Below, one piece after another: positions 8,213 to 11,332 of a stretch of 11,332 nt of DNA (positions are counted from its first letter, which is position 1; each line of letters starts with the position of its first letter). This DNA is from Entamoeba invadens IP1 (taxonomy: Eukaryota > Evosea > Mastigamoebida > Endamoebidae). Both the position numbers and the translations under genes were made by a program. The notes below the pieces were generated by a model that saw nothing but the letters and a program-made list of their open reading frames with translations, was not told where the DNA came from and ran no database searches. The stretch is taken from assembly GCF_000330505.1 (NCBI RefSeq), contig NW_004443550.1, positions 152,846 to 164,177 on the forward strand, in the 5' to 3' direction.

Positions 8213-9322
8213 GCAAAACAAGCAAAATAATGCAACTTGAAGTGCACATATCAATACAACGCTCGGTAATATGAGACCCAAATCCGTCGATGTCAACACA
8301 GCATAACCATAATAGTTTAATTTATTTTTTTTCGTTCAAATAGGGGACAAATGAATTCTCGAACCATTCTTCATAAATTGCAGAAGTCATAAAACCAGTT
8401 TCACTGTAAAACAGATCAAGATGTTGTTTAGTTAGTCCAAGTGTCACCATTTCAATTTCAGCTGTTTTTCTTGGTAACAAGAACAAAGGCTTTACATATG
8501 TTCCATCCATACAGATACAAAACAACAAAGTAATTCTTTTCCCACTCCAATTCACAGAATAATTGATTTTTGAAGTTTCAGATGAAACAAACACTTTCTT
8601 TTTTGTCGCATCAACAAACTGTTGATGTCCAGCTTCATCAAGATTAAAAAGAAACGAGGTGGGCATTCCATTGACTATTTGAACTCTGTTAAACCAACTA
8701 ATTACATCAGCATCATCGACAATTCTTTCGCTTTCAATTGCAGTTGTGGTGATTACATGCACATCTCCACGAGTCTTGAGTGCTGTTGTTAAAGTTTTCT
8801 TACATTCAGAACACCCAAAAACATATTCAAACTCCATTATAATATCGGAAGTAGTAAGAGGTCTATTTGCTTTTTCACAAGTTTTAATCAACTCAGTACA
8901 ATACCTTACCATTTCATCAGTTATAACTTTACCCCTGCCATCCTTTGATAACATGGTGTTCTTTTTAATTGCAGCAATTTGTTTGTTTAATAAGTCTTTA
9001 CTTATTCCGAAAATGTAACACAAGAATCTTTTTTCAATCCATCCAAGTTTCTTTTCATCACGACACGCCTTGTCATAGAAACATTGTATTTGTTCCAATC
9101 GAGTGGAACACAATTGAAATTTTAAACAATTGGTTACTTCTTCAATTAAGTTCATAATGTATTTACAATCAATTTCTCCTCTTGGTCTTTTGTAACCAGC
9201 AATAATTTCAGAAAACTTATTTTCATCATACTTTATCACAATCGGATCTGCTCTCTTTGCTGAAAACCCTCTTTCTTTTTTGTTTCCACTGTTGTTTTTG
9301 GTATAACGATTTCATTGTTGAT
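8199..9322 (-). pseudogene. DDE superfamily endonuclease (pogo/DDE_1-like), catalytic part, broken
   Basis: The main open segment, 8322-9239, gives 305 residues. A helical DNA-binding-like region (about residues 60-160) includes a GRGKVITDEM block and KANRPLTTSDI. The catalytic domain begins with FLFNLDEAGH; its first Asp is residue 201 (8637-8639). VFVSS, KRITLLFCICMDGTYVKPLFLLP and GFMTSAIYEEWFENSFVPYL follow, the usual order in DDE_1 transposases. The TAA at 8322-8324, next to eight A residues, is not the true end. The same frame continues with a CVDIDGFGSHITERCIDMC stretch, which supplies the second Asp (8286-8288), then IILLVLPCH. This is about 117 codons after the first Asp. Homology stops near 8199-8212, just before the QPLD-type segment that normally carries the third acidic residue. 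Upstream, the frame stays open to about 9312 without an ATG, so GTG at 9239 is not a credible start. It appears to join the - strand segment at 9323-9873 by a frameshift near 9265. It is inactive. Confidence 0.85.
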
Positions 9323-9873
9323 TACAGTGTTTCTTTCTATTGTGTGTTTTGTTTAGTACATTTGCTGTTCAATGATTTCTTTCTTTATGATACGTTTTGT
9401 CACATTATTTGTTTTCACCAGTTTTTCCCTATGCATCCTCAAAATTCCTATATGTTTTAACGCTTCTTCAATTTTTGAAGATTCTGTTGCCGGTGTTGTG
9501 GATGTCGGAAATAAACTTATTTTTGAAGTTTTTGAATACGCATTCTTTGGAAGAATAAACAATGTTACGCCACTGTTCCGTTGTTGAATTTCTCCACTTT
9601 TCATTTTTTTTGTTTTAATGTCTAAACACTTTTCGGTTATCTTTGATAATAAATATATATTAATTTGTGCTCCATACCTTTGAGTAACAAAAGTATGTTG
9701 TTTACGTGAGTTTTTCTTTTTTCAATCAATTCTCTGTAGTAATTCATTTGTTTTTGATTTAGTAAAGCGAATTGAGCACTTTGCAATTCAATTTCAGTTT
9801 TTGTATTTAAAATATCAACTTTGTTTTTCAAAATAACAAATTCATTCATTACGAGTTCAATTTCTTTTTCCAT
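9323..9873 (-). pseudogene. Probable N-terminal part of the same DDE endonuclease pseudogene, with coiled coil
   Basis: ATG at 9873 starts a 78-codon frame rich in Glu, Lys, Asn and Gln with regular hydrophobic spacing (MEKEIELVMNEFVILKNKVD), typical of a coiled coil. That frame ends at 9637. A second - strand frame is open from about 9740 through ATG 9604 to a TAA at 9353-9355. It then continues in the same frame as a Lys/Thr-rich linker (HTIERNTVINNEIVIPK) until near 9265, where the endonuclease frame takes over. The frames overlap around A-rich runs (9711-9722 and around 9265), common places for one-base slips. I therefore infer a single gene of about 550 or more codons running 9873 to 8199, broken twice by shift and twice by stop. 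Seen directly: the frames and their order. Inferred: that they were one protein. Alternatively 9637-9873 is a separate small gene. I know no family for this N-terminal part. Confidence 0.5.
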
Positions 9874-9917
9874 ATATAATTTTATAATTTTATCTTTTTA
9901 ATTAATTTATTTTTAAT

Positions 9918-9944
9918 ATTTTGTTTTTTTCGAAAAAACAAAAT
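9918..9944. repeat. Perfect inverted repeat, 12-bp arms, 3-bp centre
   Basis: ATTTTGTTTTTT at 9918-9929 and AAAAAACAAAAT at 9933-9944 flank TCG. It lies 45 bp upstream of the - strand ATG at 9873. It could be an element end, a promoter-region hairpin or a chance pairing of T and A runs. Confidence 0.5.
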
Positions 9945-9984
9945 GTTTTTCATTTATAATTAACAATATTATATTTTACTATAG

Positions 9985-10176
9985 TCAAATAAAGAGCCAT
10001 ACTTTTTTATCAAGCCGGACTTTTTTCCATCAACTCTATACAGAAGGCTGAAAAATCACTTGACAAAGAAAAAACTCTTTTCATTAATTCGTCATTCCCT
10101 TCAATTAGAGGTAAAAATGCAATTATTACCTGAGATATTTAAATTTTATATATTTCAATTTGGTGTGGTTATATGA
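9985..10176 (+). other. Weak coding-like patch, two overlapping open frames
   Basis: A short stretch of higher GC is open on the + strand in two frames. One runs 9985-10173 without a useful ATG (it contains FFPSTLYRRLKNHLTKKK). The other runs 9992-10126 and ends at TGA 10127-10129 (it contains SINSIQKAEKSLDKEKTL and PSIRGKNAIIT). The second has the more balanced residue mix. Neither resembles a family I know. It may be a scrap of an old gene or chance. Confidence 0.2.
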
Positions 10177-11332
10177 AAAATAATAATTTACATGTTAAAT
10201 TGAAACAAAAAAGTGTATAACCTCTTTAATATTTTGAAATTTATTTTATCTCCCTGTTATTTTTCTTTATCCATAAAATCGTCATTATTTTTACTATTTT
10301 TAGAAACAAAGAAAATCATTTTTAACACTAAAAAATAAAAACGACAGTTTCACATTTTTGATAGTATCAAAATATTGAGTAAATGTATTTCATTATTTAT
10401 ATTAAAATACATTTTAGATATGATTGACGTAATTCAGTCTAATTTAATAAAGTAATTCGATTAATTGTTAATATCAAGTAAATATGTTGATCATTAAAAT
10501 TTAGTTGAATTTTAACTTGGTATTTTAATTAATTACAGATGATAAAATAAACAAATTTGAAGAAAAAGATAATAAGTTAAAGTTTCAAGTCTTCATGATA
10601 TCATGATGTGTCAGTTTGTAAACGATTATCGTTGGAGTGACTTACTTGAAAATACGTCGATTATCAAAAAATTAACCTTAAAAAGTTGTATCTTTTCATT
10701 CATTTTGAAGATTAATGTGATTGTATAAATTAGATAACTGGATAAACTTTGAAAAAATCAATTATTAAATTTCCAATTGAAGAACAAATTGTTTATATTA
10801 TACAAAATATATATTTTTTGAAAATCATATAAATAATTTTAGAAAAATATGACGTGTAACAACTAATTTTGATAAAAGTCTCGACCCAACAAAGTCTAAA
10901 GAACAAAATATAAAAACATGTATCGATAAAAGAATAACAAAACACTTGGGTTTTCCAAAATTCGATAAAACTTGGTTTATTTTTTAATAATTATTAGTAA
11001 GAAAATCATTATAATTACCTTTTTTTCTCTATTTTTTTTCGGGGAAAACAAGAAAAAAAGAGTATAAAAATTATGTATAATTGTAAACGAATAAAAGAAA
11101 TGGCAAAATAACAAGCACATTGAGGCAAAATGATAATTTGGTAAACAATTAAAAAAATTCCATTTTACAAAGGAAAAAACAAGAGAATAGACAAAACCAA
11201 TAAAAATTACTATTTTTCAAAGCGATAATTAATACTATATTTTTAGTAAATATACTATACAATATTTTGTTTGATTTGGCCATGATTATACTAATATTTT
11301 GGGATTTGATCAATGACAAATAAGAAACCATT
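10177..11332. other. AT-rich spacer, no gene seen
   Basis: Frames are closed at short intervals on both strands. A 60-codon - strand frame at 11149-11331 is made almost wholly of Ile, Phe, Leu, Asn, Ser and Lys, as expected from AT-rich DNA, and runs to the window edge. The only tidy structures are a 14-bp palindrome TCATGATATCATGA at 10593-10606 and a purine/pyrimidine hairpin around 11030-11062, where CTCTATTTTTTTTC faces GAAAAAAAGAG. Confidence 0.55.

Noticed and set aside
7991..8299. 102-codon hydrophobic - strand frame that could pass for a membrane protein
   Set aside because: The same DNA is explained by the mariner fragment on the + strand (to about 8212) and by the endonuclease continuation in a different - strand frame.
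9257..9587. Phe/Cys-rich + strand frames of 67 and 71 codons
   Set aside because: They are antisense to the Lys/Glu-rich endonuclease N-terminal part, which naturally gives Phe- and Leu-rich mirror frames.
9660..9700. Possible short intron on the - strand (GTATGG to AAAG) joining the coiled-coil frame to the next frame
   Set aside because: Splicing at these sites gives an immediate stop, the donor does not match the GTTTGT form usual in Entamoeba, and an open overlapping frame explains the join better as a one-base shift.
11149..11331. 60-codon - strand frame at the right edge
   Set aside because: Its residue mix is that of random AT-rich DNA; the frame is short and has no recognisable motif.
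1..11332. tRNA genes, tRNA arrays, CRISPR arrays, bacterial operators or riboswitches
   Set aside because: I looked for cloverleaf signatures such as GGTTCGA and for regular spaced repeats and found none. The window is eukaryotic in character.

Overview
The window looks like nuclear DNA of an AT-rich protist, most probably an Entamoeba. E. invadens or a close relative is my best guess. The reasons are very AT-rich spacers with short coding islands of higher GC, remnants of several DNA transposon superfamilies, eukaryotic LSU rRNA, and a cytosolic Hsp70 ending in EEVD. The genus is an inference from style and content, not from a diagnostic marker.

Layout, left to right. At 2-802 a 5'-truncated open frame ends in what looks like the dimerisation domain of a hAT transposase. 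It is followed by a short direct repeat and a small GC-rich patch with a hairpin. At 1294-1690 there is a frame-broken, unrecognised coding remnant. It runs into an Hsp70 pseudogene (about 1691-3025) that lacks the N-terminus and the middle of the protein but keeps its EEVD tail. After about 1.4 kb of AT-rich spacer, 4450-5400 is an internal piece of nuclear LSU rRNA. A second long AT-rich spacer contains a 90-bp fold-back flanked by TA (6717-6806) and a short possible coding remnant (6864-7124). From about 7884 to 9873 two broken transposase genes lie tail to tail. One is a Tc1/mariner-type fragment on the + strand that has lost its first catalytic Asp. The other is a longer DDE-superfamily endonuclease pseudogene on the - strand, broken by two stops and two frameshifts and cut off just before its third catalytic residue. 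The rest, to 11332, is AT-rich with only weak coding-like traces.

I see no clearly intact gene working with a neighbour. The window reads as a graveyard of transposons and gene fragments. Its interest lies in how the fragments were cut and joined: an Hsp70 with its middle removed, a chromosomal-looking rRNA fragment, and a transposase-transposase junction. I did not find convincing evidence for a new functional system.
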